Part shown: one piece after another, positions 10,442 through 21,054 of the stretch
Position numbering within the stretch: the first letter of the stretch is position 1
Layout: the number at the start of each line of letters is the position of its first letter
Source: Mucidula mucida
Taxonomy: Eukaryota; Basidiomycota; Agaricomycetes; Agaricales; Physalacriaceae
Assembly: GCA_015501055.1 (NCBI GenBank)
Contig: JADNYV010000002.1
Location: 310,001-374,000 of the forward strand
Reading direction: 5' to 3'
DNA: 64,000 bases
The notes under the pieces: generated by a model
The model's input: only the letters and a program-made list of their open reading frames with translations
Told to the model about the DNA's origin: nothing
Database searches by the model: none
Translations under genes and position numbers: made by a program

Positions 10442-12121
10442 ATGAATATGGCAAGTCTTCTTGTTGAATCTAGCTCGTATACACTTACTCTTCCTATAGA
10501 ATAACCTGCTTGCTCAAATGGCTGGGGGGTAAGATTGGGGCGCTGCACTTGACGCCCTTACTTACACGCTGTAGGATTCCCTTTGGTGGACAGGCAGGTC
10601 ACAGGCCTCCAAGCGCCTACGATGAATACATGCGGGCTTATAGTGTCGCTATGCTCCCGGGTCGTGAAAGAGAGAACTTGTCGTACGGTGGAAAGAGTGT
10701 GTATCATCCGCATCTATTTGGTCATCGGCTCATGGAAACATATAGTAATTATGCCACCCTCTGCTCTCGCACATCTCACAGCTATGGATCTTGAATCTCC
10801 TTGGATGTTTCAACTACGCAATCCTTCCAATCCTGCGGCGTCGACCCATGCAGGTGTCCTTGAATTCATTGCACAAGAGGGCGTTGTACACTTGCCTTAC
10901 TGGATGATGAAGACCCTTCGTCTGAACGAAGGAGATCCTATTCGAATCACTGGTGCTGAACTTCCGAAGGGCAAACTTGTCAAATTACAAGCCCAGTCTG
11001 TCCACTTTCTCGAGATCTCTGACCCAAAAGCTGTGTGAGTAGTCTTTCTAATCCAAGGTCCTGTTAGGCTCATCGTATTGTCTTCCTCTCTAGACTCGAG
11101 CAAGCTCTGCGTAATTTTACTGCTTTGACACAGGGTGATATCATCGAAATATCTTACAACTCCATCGTGTTTGGACTTCTCGTCATGGAGGCAAAGCCTG
11201 GCGGAGAAGGTATATGTGTTTTAGACACGGATCTTGAAGTCGATTTCGCTGCGCCTGTCGGTTATGTTGAACCTGAGCGACCCAAAGCTGCGCCTCCTAC
11301 CACCATGGCCTCTAAACTCAAGATCGATCTAAACTCTGCATCCCCAGGGTCATCGCGACCAGGATCATCTTTAAGTGGTGGATTTACGAACGCCGGGGCC
11401 GGGGCGGTCAATGTAAGCAAGGATGGTGACCAGTGGGAAAGTTTCAAAGGACGTGGAGAGACGCTCGGTGGACGAAAAACCAAGGGAAAAGGTATCAGTC
11501 ATAGAAAGGTCGAGCAAGCACCCGAAGGAAGCAAAATTATTCGCACAGAGTACGCTTTGTTTATTCGAATTCGCGTTTGATTGACGTTTCAATAGTAAGC
11601 ATCTGATCGTATCGAATAACACCCTCGAGAACGACGTCAAAGTCCCTGCCGCTTTGAATCTTCCCTTCGGAAAACTGTTCTTCGGGTTCAACATTACACC
11701 ATATACACCTCCGGCTCCGGTTGAAACTCCCGGTTCTCCCAACCCGTCAGCTGTACGCGTTTCGATTCCGCATCTTACTGTTACTAATATTTCCTTGCGG
11801 TAGGGACCAGCACCATTTAGTGGGTCGGGTAATACTCTGTCGTCGCGGTCCCAGCCACAACCCGCGTCAACAGCCTCAAAGGGCAAAGGGAAGGCCAAAG
11901 AGGAGGAAAAGGAGAAGGAAGGAACCTGGAGCACGCTTGGATCGGGCCAGACGTTAGGCAATACAGCGCCACGTGAACTGGGTCCGGTGGGTGCTGGTGG
12001 CGCGCGCATTCCCCGCGTTCCCCGTCGGACAACTGCTCCTCCGCCCCAGCAGAAAGAACGGAGCCCGACTCCTGACTGGGGAGTTGACGATGATGATGTT
12101 ATAATGATCGACAGCGATTAG
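10442..12121 (+). CDS. UFD1: UFD1, ubiquitin-binding cofactor of Cdc48/p97
   Basis: Forms the Ufd1-Npl4 adaptor that feeds ubiquitinated substrates to Cdc48 in ERAD and chromatin extraction. Exon 1 is only nine bases (MNM) and is followed by an intron with a GC donor (GCAAGT, 10451-10499). The next exons give NNLLAQMAGGG, IPFGGQAGHRPPSAYDEY and MLPGRERENLSYGGK. The double-psi barrel then continues IIMPPSALAHLTAMDLESPW, NPAASTHAGVLEFIAQEG, PYWMMKTLRLNEGDPI, and VDFAAPVGYVEPERP. A Ser/Gly/Pro-rich tail with NLPFGKLFFGFNITPYTPP follows, and the end DDDDVIMIDSD resembles a short acidic ubiquitin/SUMO-interacting motif (inference). Frame is intact throughout. Confidence 0.95.
10451..10499 (+). other. 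GC-AG intron, first intron of UFD1
   Basis: The donor is GCAAGT directly after the third codon and the acceptor is CTATAG. Joining the exons gives MNMNNLLAQMAGGG, which matches the usual UFD1 N-terminus and keeps frame. There is no usable GT donor in the stretch. GCAAGT is the classic consensus of the minor GC donor class, so this is more likely real than an error. Confidence 0.75.
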
Positions 12122-12202
12122 TTGTCCACCAGAAGTGATCAGAAGACCTTAGAATACAATTTCCAAGTAAACCTTGTACCATTAGAGGCGGCTTTGAGTA
12201 AG

Positions 12203-14252
12203 CTACAACATGACAACACCAACACCTCGTCCTGCCTCTCTGTCTTCCGTTTCATTCAAGCCCGCCAGCGGCTGCGTCCTCCAATTGTACAAATAGAAGT
12301 TGAGGAATCCATCACCCGTGCCGAACTATAGTGGTTTTTTTGAGAAAAAAAGACAACCGAGAGAATAAGGAACTAACCTTGAGATCTTTCAAGAAGTGCA
12401 GGTTGTCCATCATTGTCAAAGCGTTGAACACGTCGAATTTGGCGTTGTTAGCCACGATGAGGGCATCCCCGATCAAGTCATGCAAGCGCTCTTTGTACTT
12501 CCCGCTCTTCTCTGCACCCTGTTCGAAAACGGTCGCACTAGCGTAGTAGTATAGGTAGGCGGCCTGCAAAACTGGATGCTGAATGCTGCCGATAATCGAC
12601 GATGGTAGAGAATAGAATGAAAAAAAGTCCGTTATCTCGTGCGTGTCTGGATCCTGGTACATTGTTCATCATAAGGCCGAAATTTTCAGTAAGCACAAAC
12701 AAGATTCACTGACCTCGACAACATAACACCAGGTTACCTGTCCTCGTCTTCGACCCGGACCTTCGTCGCGATCTTGTCTTTGCCTTTGCCGCTGAGGAAC
12801 TGGTGCCGCACTTCATCCACAGAAAATTCGGGAACCATGTCGAAGCGCCTCATGAATTTCGCGAAGAGCTCAGCTACCTGCGCGACGTCTTTTTCCTCCA
12901 TCTCTCGTATGGGAAGAGTCGGTGTACTCTCCAGCTTGTTGAGACGAACCATACGCGCTAGCGTCGTGTTTCTAGGAACGTATGAGAACTTGACGTCCAC
13001 AAGTTTCGAGATATTAAGCGGTCGATGGTTGTATCTGGTATAAGATCAGAACGACGCCGCGTAGAAAACAAACAACGTACTGGCAGACTGATACAGGTGT
13101 TGGCACAACGACGCCTGCAGTGTATATGGCTTGAAAGATGCCCTCCAAATGTACGCGGCGTGTCACCTCTTTGATGAGCACGGGCGCCAAACGTTTAGAT
13201 CTGAGCTTCTTGTGAACACAAAGATAATTTATTTCACAAGACGTGAATGCGCTGCGGTAGCCATATCAGATATTATCGGAGGGTAGTCCAGAGAAGCACA
13301 TACTTTTTCCGGACGTGTATCTTCATAGGAACGCCAGAAATGAACGCGACAAGTTTCTTATTTGATGACACGCGAACGCCGACGTGCCATTCTTTGAAAT
13401 AGCCCGGCGGTTGTAGAGCCCTGTGGGTTGACATATACTCAGAAGGACGTAGCCCGCGTAAACGATTCGAGACCGACCATTGCAAGAACTCAGCAGTATA
13501 GCGGAATCGGAATGAGGCATCGTCGTCCTCTACGTAGTTGAGCGATAAGAGATCGTAGACTTCCTTGGCCTGGATAAAATATCAGCTGGCGGTCAGTATG
13601 TAAGCGCTGTACTGGCCTGATTAGGATCATTTATGTCGATTGTCGACCATTCAAAGTTGTTGGGAAGCGCGTACGGATCCTGGCGGACTTGTTCACGAGG
13701 AACAGATGGTTCGATGGGCCCGTCATTTATGGGCGGTTCCTCGCCTAAGGCATCAATAATAAGGGGCAGTCGAATGGAAACAATGGCGCGACTTGCCTGG
13801 CTGTGGAACGGGCTGTGTCTTCCAAAACTACGAGAATGTTCATCTCAGCAGTCAAATCAGACTACAGACAGAACAAGACGAACCTTATGCTCGCCCATGT
13901 CCTTCTTATTTATGCCGCCAATACCTGTCTTGCCCTTGGCCACGTCCATTATCTTCATCTGCTCAAGCAACGCTCTAACATTTTCCGCCGTCGCCTCCTG
14001 GCTGTTCGCGCCTCCTTTAGACTGAACAACATCTAGAACTCGGTTGACGACTTCATCTGGTATCTCTGATTTCCCGGTCAGCGCACTGAGAGCACGAGCA
14101 GCCTTGGATTTCTTCTTCTTTTTCTTTTTGGAGGGGGCCGCTGTAGAGGTAGATTCCTGGGGTAGCTCTTGCTCCGCTTCGCTATCAGTAACGTCCTCGG
14201 TATCCTTGGCGTCGTCGACGACTTCCTCGATTTTGGAGGATTGAGAGGCCAT
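12203..14252 (-). CDS. NMT1: Glycylpeptide N-tetradecanoyltransferase (N-myristoyltransferase)
   Basis: Transfers myristate from myristoyl-CoA to N-terminal Gly of target proteins. Start 14252 gives [14 protein letters not shown], a disordered acidic leader and a lysine run ([19 protein letters not shown]) typical of the ribosome-targeting region. The catalytic GNAT-like body follows: [57 protein letters not shown], the CoA-binding [19 protein letters not shown], and [20 protein letters not shown]. The C-terminal half has [29 protein letters not shown] and [20 protein letters not shown]. It ends VGVVML; the chain-terminal Leu acts as catalytic base in the family. One intron uses a GC donor. 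Frame is intact. Confidence 0.95.
13745..13796 (-). other. GC-AG intron in NMT1
   Basis: On the minus strand the donor is GCAAGT after the codons for QPVPQP plus one base, and the acceptor is CCTTAG. Splicing gives [16 protein letters not shown], the expected NMT linker; reading through meets a stop codon. It is the second GC-AG intron in two neighbouring genes. Confidence 0.75.
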
Positions 14253-14318
14253 CGTGATGGTGGACAGCTCTCCGTTCGGACACGCGTCATATTCCGCTTT
14301 AGGTCTTGAACTGGTGCC

Positions 14319-15102
14319 ATGATCACTTACATCCTTCTAGTCTCGCGACAAGGTTTATTATACCGCCTGGTGTCGCATATACTTGAACTTAGCAATCCTC
14401 CTAGGCAAAGTCCGCCTTGCAAAATGGTTCACCACTATGCCTCCCAAGGACAAGGCCAAGATTGTGAAGGATGTCACACAGCTTGTACTGGCAGGGCGAG
14501 AATGTGTAACTTCCTCGAATACAAGGGTGCGCACTGTTTCAATGACGGCAATCTTATAACTCTGGATGCCGCAGACAAGAAGGTTGTATATCGGCGTTAC
14601 GCATCCCTGTTCTTCGTTTGTGGTATCGGCGCAGGCGATAACGAACTGGTCACATTGGAAATCATACATCGTTATGTGGAGGTTCTAGACCGATACTTTG
14701 GGAATGTGCGTCTCTTTATGTGGTCTAACGTCAAGTATCACTTACGTCCGGGTCATAGGTCTGCGAGCTTGACCTGTAGGTTTGACGAAACAAGTTGCAT
14801 CGCCTTGCCGCGCTAAACTCTAACCTAGTATATTCAACTTTCAAAAGGCGTATGCCGTGAGTACATGGACTTGAACTTTCCTGCAAACCACTCATTAATC
14901 AACACACCAGATACTAGATGAGCTCATAATTGCAGGTGAACTGCAAGAGTCATCCAAGAAGTCGGTCCTGCGAGTTGTACGTGATTATTGAGATTGATCG
15001 TGTTCTGTATTAAGTTGATTCCCTCAGGTTAGTCAATCGGACAGTCATGAAGAGCAAGAGAACTCTGAGGACATAGCACGACTGGGCTCACGGAGCGGAT
15101 AG
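14319..15102 (+). CDS. AP-1 complex sigma subunit (clathrin adaptor small chain)
   Basis: Small subunit of the AP-1 adaptor that sorts cargo between trans-Golgi and endosomes. Exon 1 from ATG 14319 gives MITYILLVSRQG. It then gives GKVRLAKWFTTMPPKDKAK and VKDVTQLVLA, RMCNFLEYK, KKVVYRRYASLFFVCGIGAG, DNELVTLEIIHRYVEVLDR, YFGNVCELDLIFNFQKAYA, ILDELIIAGELQESSKKSV and a tail ending ARLGSRSG. YFGNVCELDLIFNF is the longin-domain signature of sigma chains. At about 14491-14496 the frame slips between VLA and RMCNFLEYK; one extra base restores it. Seven short exons. It is assigned to AP-1 rather than AP-2 because of the extended acidic C-terminus after the SSKKSVLR block; that choice is less certain than the family. 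Confidence 0.92.
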
Positions 15103-15669
15103 GCGATCGGTTAAATCCGACGAGATAGATTGACGATGGATGGCATCAAACATTGGCACGGACGCCACATCCGAGGCAGGGCGCCCGAAGAAAGTCCTGT
15201 GATGCGCTGTGCGACGAGAACGGCAAGCCTTCTGCCACAGCATGTACTGTACCTGTGTATCAGTTACTATCAGATGGCCCGGAAGTATGCCAAAAGTCGT
15301 TTCGTATGGGCCGCGTCCAATACGTCCGGGATGCCATCCCGGACATCCGGTGTACCTATGTCTCGGCCGAATCGAGGCTGACCCGGGAATATCATTTAGT
15401 TCGTAGAAACTGGAACCAATGAGAGACCAAGAATTGAGGAGGCGGGGTTGTGCGAGGGGGTATACTATCCATTCAGGTTATAGGGTATCGCGGGAAAGGG
15501 TGAGATTAATGGGGTTCCCGTAGATCTGGATTGAATCAGTCGGCACGGACGTCGACGGAATTATCCGTCGGGCCCTGCCCCAGTTAAACAATGGTAAACA
15601 GGCTGCTATCTTCTCTTAAGCACCAGCCCTCAGCCCACTTGTACCAAATCTCTTCCTTCGACGTCCGCC
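15103..15669. other. Intergenic region upstream of glutamine synthetase
   Basis: Small overlapping ORFs exist on the plus strand near 15130-15420 but show no codon or motif signature. The stretch should contain the glutamine synthetase promoter. Confidence 0.4.
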
Positions 15670-16950
15670 ATGTCAGCCCAAGCTTTCCCATACCGCAATG
15701 ACCTGCTCGCGCCCTATCTCGCCCTGCCTCAGGGCGAGAAGATCCAAGCTGAATGTATGCGTTCTCGTTGAGCTCCACCGCTCTTGGCCCTAATCGAGTC
15801 ATCAGATGTTTGGATTGATGGCGATGGCGGCATGCGCTCCAAGACTACGGTCAGTGTGCTCTTGTGACGCGCCACAGCGTCGGTCGCTGACTGTTACGGC
15901 AGACCGTGAGCAAAAAGGTCACTGACATCGGCTCCCTTCGCATTTGGGACTTTGATGGCTCGTCCACCAATCAAGCTCCGGGAAATGACTCTGACGTCTA
16001 TCTCCGCCCCGCTGCCATCTTCAAGGATCCTTTCCGCGGTGGTGACAACATTCTCGTTCTTGCAGAGACCTACAACAACGATGGCACCCCCAACCGCACT
16101 AATTTCCGTCACCACGCGAAGAAAGTTATGGACGAGGCCAAGGACACCTTCCCTTGGTTCGGTCTTGAACAGGAGTATACCCTCTTTGACGTTGATGGCA
16201 AGCCTTACGGTTGGCCGAAAGGCGGTTTCCCTGGACCTCAGGGCCCCTATTACTGCGGTGCTGGTATGACTTTTGCGCTTCAATCTGCTTACCACCGCCT
16301 CATCACCGCTGTCCTCTAGGTACTGGCAAGGTTTTCGCACGTGATGTCATAGAAGCGCATTACCGGGCGTGCTTGTACGCTGGCGTCAACATCAGCGGTA
16401 TCAACGCCGAAGTCATGCCTTCTCAGTGGGAGTTCCAGGTTGGGCCCTGTGAGGGTATCTCTATGGGCGACCACCTCTGGATGGCTCGTTACCTCCTTGA
16501 GCGTATCACCGAGCAGTGGGGTATCAAGGTTTCCTTCCACCCTAAGCCTCTCGCCGGCGACTGGAACGGTGCTGGTTGCCACACCAACTACAGTACCAAG
16601 GCTATGCGTGAGCCGGGAGGTATGCAGGCAATCGAGGCCGCCATCGCCAAGCTCAGCAAGAGGCATAACGAGCACATTGCTGTGTATGGAGAGGACAACG
16701 AGCTCCGTTTGACGGGTCGCCACGAGACTGGTCACATCGGGTCTTTCAGCTCTGGTGTTGCTAACCGCGGTGCCTCCATTCGGGTGCCACGACATGTCGC
16801 TGCCCAGGGCTACGGTTACCTGGAGGACAGGCGTCCAGCTTCCAACATTGGTATGTAAACAGTGCTTTCGTCGTTCCAACTCTAACGTTGCGGGCAGATC
16901 CTTACCGCGTTACTAGTATCATCGTTGAGACCACTGTCCTTGACAAGTAG
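15670..16950 (+). CDS. GLN1: Glutamine synthetase
   Basis: Cytosolic type II glutamine synthetase making glutamine from glutamate, ammonia and ATP. Start ATG 15670 gives [20 protein letters not shown]. After two introns, [14 protein letters not shown] and the signature [20 protein letters not shown] appear. Metal and substrate sites follow: [77 protein letters not shown] and [12 protein letters not shown]. It ends [13 protein letters not shown] at TAG 16950. Five exons with in-frame joins, about 355 residues, the normal length for a fungal enzyme. No frame problem. The gene has the strongest conservation in the block and is probably highly expressed. Confidence 0.97.
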
Positions 16951-17751
16951 ATGTTCAGTACCTAGAATTAATGTGGGAATCCAGTTGTTGTACCAAGAAG
17001 TTTGCCTAATTATGCATATTATCTCGTTTCATACCGTGATGGCCATAAATTCGCTAATCCGCGTGTACCATTAACTGACTGGTGATCGATGGTCTTAGAG
17101 ACTGTTAATATCAGTGCGGAAGGTCTACACAAATGCTTAGGTTTCGATTCGAACAGGTATCAATATCTATCGACGAACGGACTACTCGACATTGTAATGA
17201 GATGCTTCCGGCGCCACTACGAGGCAGATCGAGTCACTGAGCATACATTGGGACATGAATTGTGGTAATGTATTCATGTCGAGGAAGAGGCGCTCTAGGA
17301 TGTGACAATTCTGCACTTCACGATTCGATCTCTAGCGCTCAACTTAACCTGTTTCGTAACGGTCTTCAAGATCACGGAAACCAGAAAGTGTGATATATTC
17401 TCAGTCCGTCGAACTCTAGTTCGGTGAGTAGCTCATACAGATCCGCCTCCGACGTTCGGCAGAGTCGTGCTTTACACTCTATCACTAAAACGGGTAGTTC
17501 AACCGTATGCAATCAAGGTGTACTACGGGGAAGCAATCACTTTCATTTCTTCGCCTTCGTGGTGCGACATGTACAGATCCTGAAACCCTGTCAAAATCAA
17601 GCTGAGTGCACCAGAAGGAGGCTCACCGTAACGTCTACGTGCTTCACGGTCTCGGACTGCGTCAAAATCTGTATTCCATCACCCATCGAAGGATGAGGCT
17701 GTCTTGAGGACTGAAGCTATATAATTGGTGTGACCATGTAAGCGGTTAAGT
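16951..17751. other. Intergenic region downstream of glutamine synthetase
   Basis: About 800 bases without a recognisable gene. A plus-strand reading frame at 17424-17696 has no motif and no matching neighbour exons. I see no repeat or RNA structure here. Confidence 0.4.
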
Positions 17752-19094
17752 TCATGTACTGCGACGCACCCTAGTCGAGATCCAGCGATGCTGTGGCGCG
17801 CGCTCACTGGAGCTAGGATCAGTCAAGCGACCAGCGACGATGCGAATCTGTCTCCGCGCATTGAGTGTCCACATCATGGACACAGCGTAGAGCTTCGGAA
17901 GAGCTTGGTTGAAAGAAGTCGATATGATCTTATCGTTGCTTGAATATAATTGCGAGAATATGAGGTTGAACATTGCGCTGTCAATTGAAATAAGGAATGG
18001 GGAACTATCCAAGGAGGGTGTAAGCAATTACCAGACAGCAGCGGGGGCAGCAGTTTGGAAGGTTAAACGAATGAGAGCGTCGAATACGCCGACGGATGTT
18101 CTGATAATAGTTTTATTGAGCGGAAACAACACGGAGGTAGACACGTACTGTGCATGCAGTTTCTTTCGAGACTTCATCAAGAAAAAGGCCGTTGTTATTG
18201 TCATAATGACGTCCGCACCTGCAGGATTCGACTTTAGACAACTACTTCGGCAGAGTGGCGTACTGACCGAATACTGTGGCAAGGTGACCTGCAACTGTGG
18301 AATTGAAATGTGCGTCAGTAACATAACAGGTAATCTTATCTAGGAAGCGTACACCAATGACCGACGTGGCGACTCTCGCCCCCAACAGAAGTAATATAAT
18401 ACGTCTATGCACTGCTCAGAGCAAAGAAATACGTGACAGGATAACGAAGACTCACGGCGACGACCATGGCGGCCCATGCAAACACGAACATCGTGATTAT
18501 GGGTGCTACGACCCATTTACTGCGTGAAATGACATAGAGACGATAGCAGAAGTAGGCTTGCACGTAGATGTCAATGGTTGCAACCTGCGGGGCACTGAGA
18601 CGAAGTATAGATGACAGTCGAAACTCTTACATACCATCATGGAATTCCCACTCTCCCACCAAGCGGTCGAATTCAGCGCCACAGCTCCATCGACATCATT
18701 CATGAACACGATATTCTGAATCCACGAAAGCGCACTTGAAAAATGATAGACTGCTCAACGACGCGTAGGAAACCCAGTATAGCTCGAACGCACATGACCT
18801 GCACGGTCTTGAGGGTAGTGAGGACCATGAGTCCGGCGACTGTCAGACGCATTGTTATCCTGTCATCTTTATACCAGGACCAGTAGTTGGTGAACTAGTA
18901 GTTTCAAGTTAACTAGTTGGAATATAACGCGCAGAACGTCTGAACTTACCTGATACATCAAGATCCCTTGAAGGAATATATCAAGATAACCTCCAATCAG
19001 CTATGAACTCCAACATTAACAATACATTCGGATGAAGACGAAGCCGAGCCTCACCCATGGACCGATCAGAAGACGGCTTTCCTTCTATCGTCAT
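17752..19094 (-). CDS. Seven-helix-type fungal membrane protein, DUF6534 family
   Basis: Uncharacterised agaricomycete multi-pass protein. Proposed start 19094 (MTIEGKPSSDRSM); exons then give LIGGYLDIFLQGILMYQF, TNYWSWYKDDRITMRLTVAG, MVLTTLKTVQVMCVRAILG, STAWWESGNSMM, VATIDIYVQAYFCYRLYVIS, SKWVVAPIITMFVFAWAAMV and, in the C-terminal half, DVIMTITTAFFLMKSRKK. The conserved DUF6534 block follows: SVGVFDALIRLTFQTAAPA, an intron, FNLIFSQLYSSND, and LPKLYAVSMMWTLNARRQIR. The order and spacing match the family (helices, then the IRLTxQT and LPKLYxxSxMxTLNxR motifs). No function is established. Frame is intact over the parts I could join; the region between 18340 and 18440 was not resolved. Distantly related to the copies at 32 kb and 48.5 kb. 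Confidence 0.78.
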
Positions 19095-19635
19095 CCATCG
19101 AAGAGAATGTGTTGGGTAACGAGGAAGGAGCAACAAGACAGCCTCAGTGATCATCAGGTTTTATGGAAAGAGCACATCACTTTTGCCTAGCGGAAATGGG
19201 GATGTGAAAATCGTTATTCGAAGCAAGACCGCTTTGAAAAAACCACAACCAAATGATGCCTGAGTCAGTATTCACAATGGGTGGCGCAAGATTTGAAAAA
19301 CTAAAAAGACAGGAGGTCCATCCTTAGCTCGTCCACTTATTACGGTTTATTGTGGTTTCCATCGCTACTCGCAGTACCTATGGACTGCACAAATACCGCG
19401 GAATTGAGATCGATTTGAGCGCTGAACGTAGTTGAAAAATGTTGAGTCCACTCGAATTGCGTAGGACTGGCGGCGATATCGAAGCCTGCCACATTGATAG
19501 TTTCCATTTTTACGCAACGTTTCGTCTTTGCTAATAGCTGAGCAGGGCGTTATGGGAGATACTATAGACTTGACAGCTCGGGGTGTGTACAAATCGATCG
19601 ACCGAGGACGATTCTTGAAAGATAGGAGGCTGCAC
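19095..19635. other. Intergenic region
   Basis: Stretch between the DUF6534 start and the OGG1 stop. Only short frames without motifs were seen; it should contain the DUF6534 promoter and the OGG1 3' region. Confidence 0.4.
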
Positions 19636-20996
19636 TCATCTCCGGCGCCTCTTCACCCGCTCTGCGAGAGTTCCTGGTTCCTCTGAGGACACGATATCTG
19701 TACGAGAAACCTTCCGTTTCAAGGGAGATGGAGACGGCGTTGGTGGTGGAGTCGGTAACAACACTTGTTTTGTTATTCGCGTCGCTGTGGCGGGACCAGA
19801 AACTGGTAAACCGTGTGACGCAAAGGCTTTGAGATCAGCCGTAAACAAGACCTGCGTGCTTTGTCTGGATTGATGTAAACTCCAACGGCGAATGCACATA
19901 CCGAATGCGCCCAGCCAGCATATGTCCCCCAAACTGAGACCAATTTCTTGTTTACTTCGTCGTACAGCTTGGGTGTCATTGCAGCTTTGCCTTTTGTGGA
20001 CCCTTTCATTCCATAGTGCTTGATTGCAATCTGGTGGACATGCGTGTCGACAGGAATCACTTCCCGCTTTGTAGGTTGATATTAGGACCCGGACATGTGA
20101 GGCCAAATTGTGAAGGTTACCTTATCTAGACTCATTAGCAAGATGCAATCTGCGACCTTGCGGCCGACGCCCATGAATTTGAGGAGCTCGGACCGGGCAT
20201 CTTCCGTTGAAAGTTTCCTTAACCCTTCAAGCCAAATTTCAGATACTTCTCGGGACTCAGTGGCATGCGTAGCAGCACCATGTGTGTCAACGAGCATTTT
20301 TGCAGTCTTTTGAATGAAACCTGCACGATATCCGAAGCCTAGGCCACGAAGCGTTGCCGCGACATCTGGTGTGGAGAGAGTTGAGGGTGGAGGGAATGGA
20401 TGATAATCCAAATGCTCCATTGATTCACCGGCCGGATTTGGAGCAGACAACAGAGGAGGTGAGTAGTGCTTGCATAAGTTTTGAACCATTTTCGTAATAC
20501 GTGAGATGTTATTGTTCGAAGAGCAAATGAATCTGATGCACCCTCACCGTCAATGCTAAGAGAGAGAAGGGATGCAGACTTACGATATGAGGTTCTCCCA
20601 AGGATCCTGTCGAAGCATTCTAATGCCCCCAAAACGGTCCTTGAACGAGGAAAACACGTTATCCCGAGCAGCCCACTCTTCGTAGAGGCTTGTGAGGTCG
20701 ATATCTAGCTGAAAATAGCTGTTTATCCACAGCAAGGTCTCCGCGTCGCGTAAATCGAGCTGCGTAGACGTCGGCTGGGGTTCCGGGAATAATGCCTTGT
20801 AGTAGAGCTCATTCTGTGATTGTCTCAAGCAGACGACGCGGTCGCGTAGACAGAGCCGGTATTCATGGTCCTGAACATCTTCGCCACCTAGCGAAAATAT
20901 AGACCACCTGAAAGACTGTCCGCATTTCAAGACCGTCGCTAGAGATAATTGAACAAGTGGCAGGGGAAGTGCGTGAAATCCCGCTGGCATGGCCAT
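19636..20996 (-). CDS. OGG1: 8-oxoguanine DNA glycosylase/AP lyase
   Basis: Base-excision repair enzyme that removes 8-oxoguanine opposite cytosine. The start is the ATG at 20996 (MAMPAGFHALPLPLVQLSLA). The N-terminal OGG domain shows VLKCGQSFRWSIF and DAETLLWINSYFQLDIDL, then DNVFSSFKDRFGGIRMLRQD and PWENLISFICSSNNNISRI. The HhH-GPD part has LRGLGFGYRAGFIQKTAK, FMGVGRKVADCILLMSLDK and, after an intron, VIPVDTHVHQIAIKHYG. Lys in GVGRKVADC is the Schiff-base residue and Asp in VPVDTHV the second catalytic residue, by alignment to human OGG1 K249/D268. The C-terminus adds a Pro/Ser-rich tail and ends VKRRRR, a likely nuclear signal. Divergent from NPR2 with only 58 bp between ATGs. Confidence 0.95.
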
Positions 20997-21054
20997 TGTG
21001 GTCCGAAGGCAAGAGTGATCGGCAAGCACTTTGTGATCAGCACATAACACTCCA
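20997..21054. promoter_or_regulatory. 58-bp divergent promoter between OGG1 and NPR2
   Basis: The start codons of OGG1 (minus, 20996) and NPR2 (plus, 21055) are separated by only 58 bases, so the 5' untranslated regions must be extremely short or the transcripts overlap. No TATA box is evident. This is inferred from the two start assignments, each supported by protein motifs. Confidence 0.6.

Noticed and set aside
15130..15422. Small plus-strand ORFs upstream of glutamine synthetase
   Set aside because: Three frames are open over the same bases, which is expected by chance in GC-rich sequence, and none shows a recognisable protein motif.
17424..17696. Possible exon downstream of glutamine synthetase
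   Set aside because: No motif, no splice partner and no continuity with neighbouring genes.
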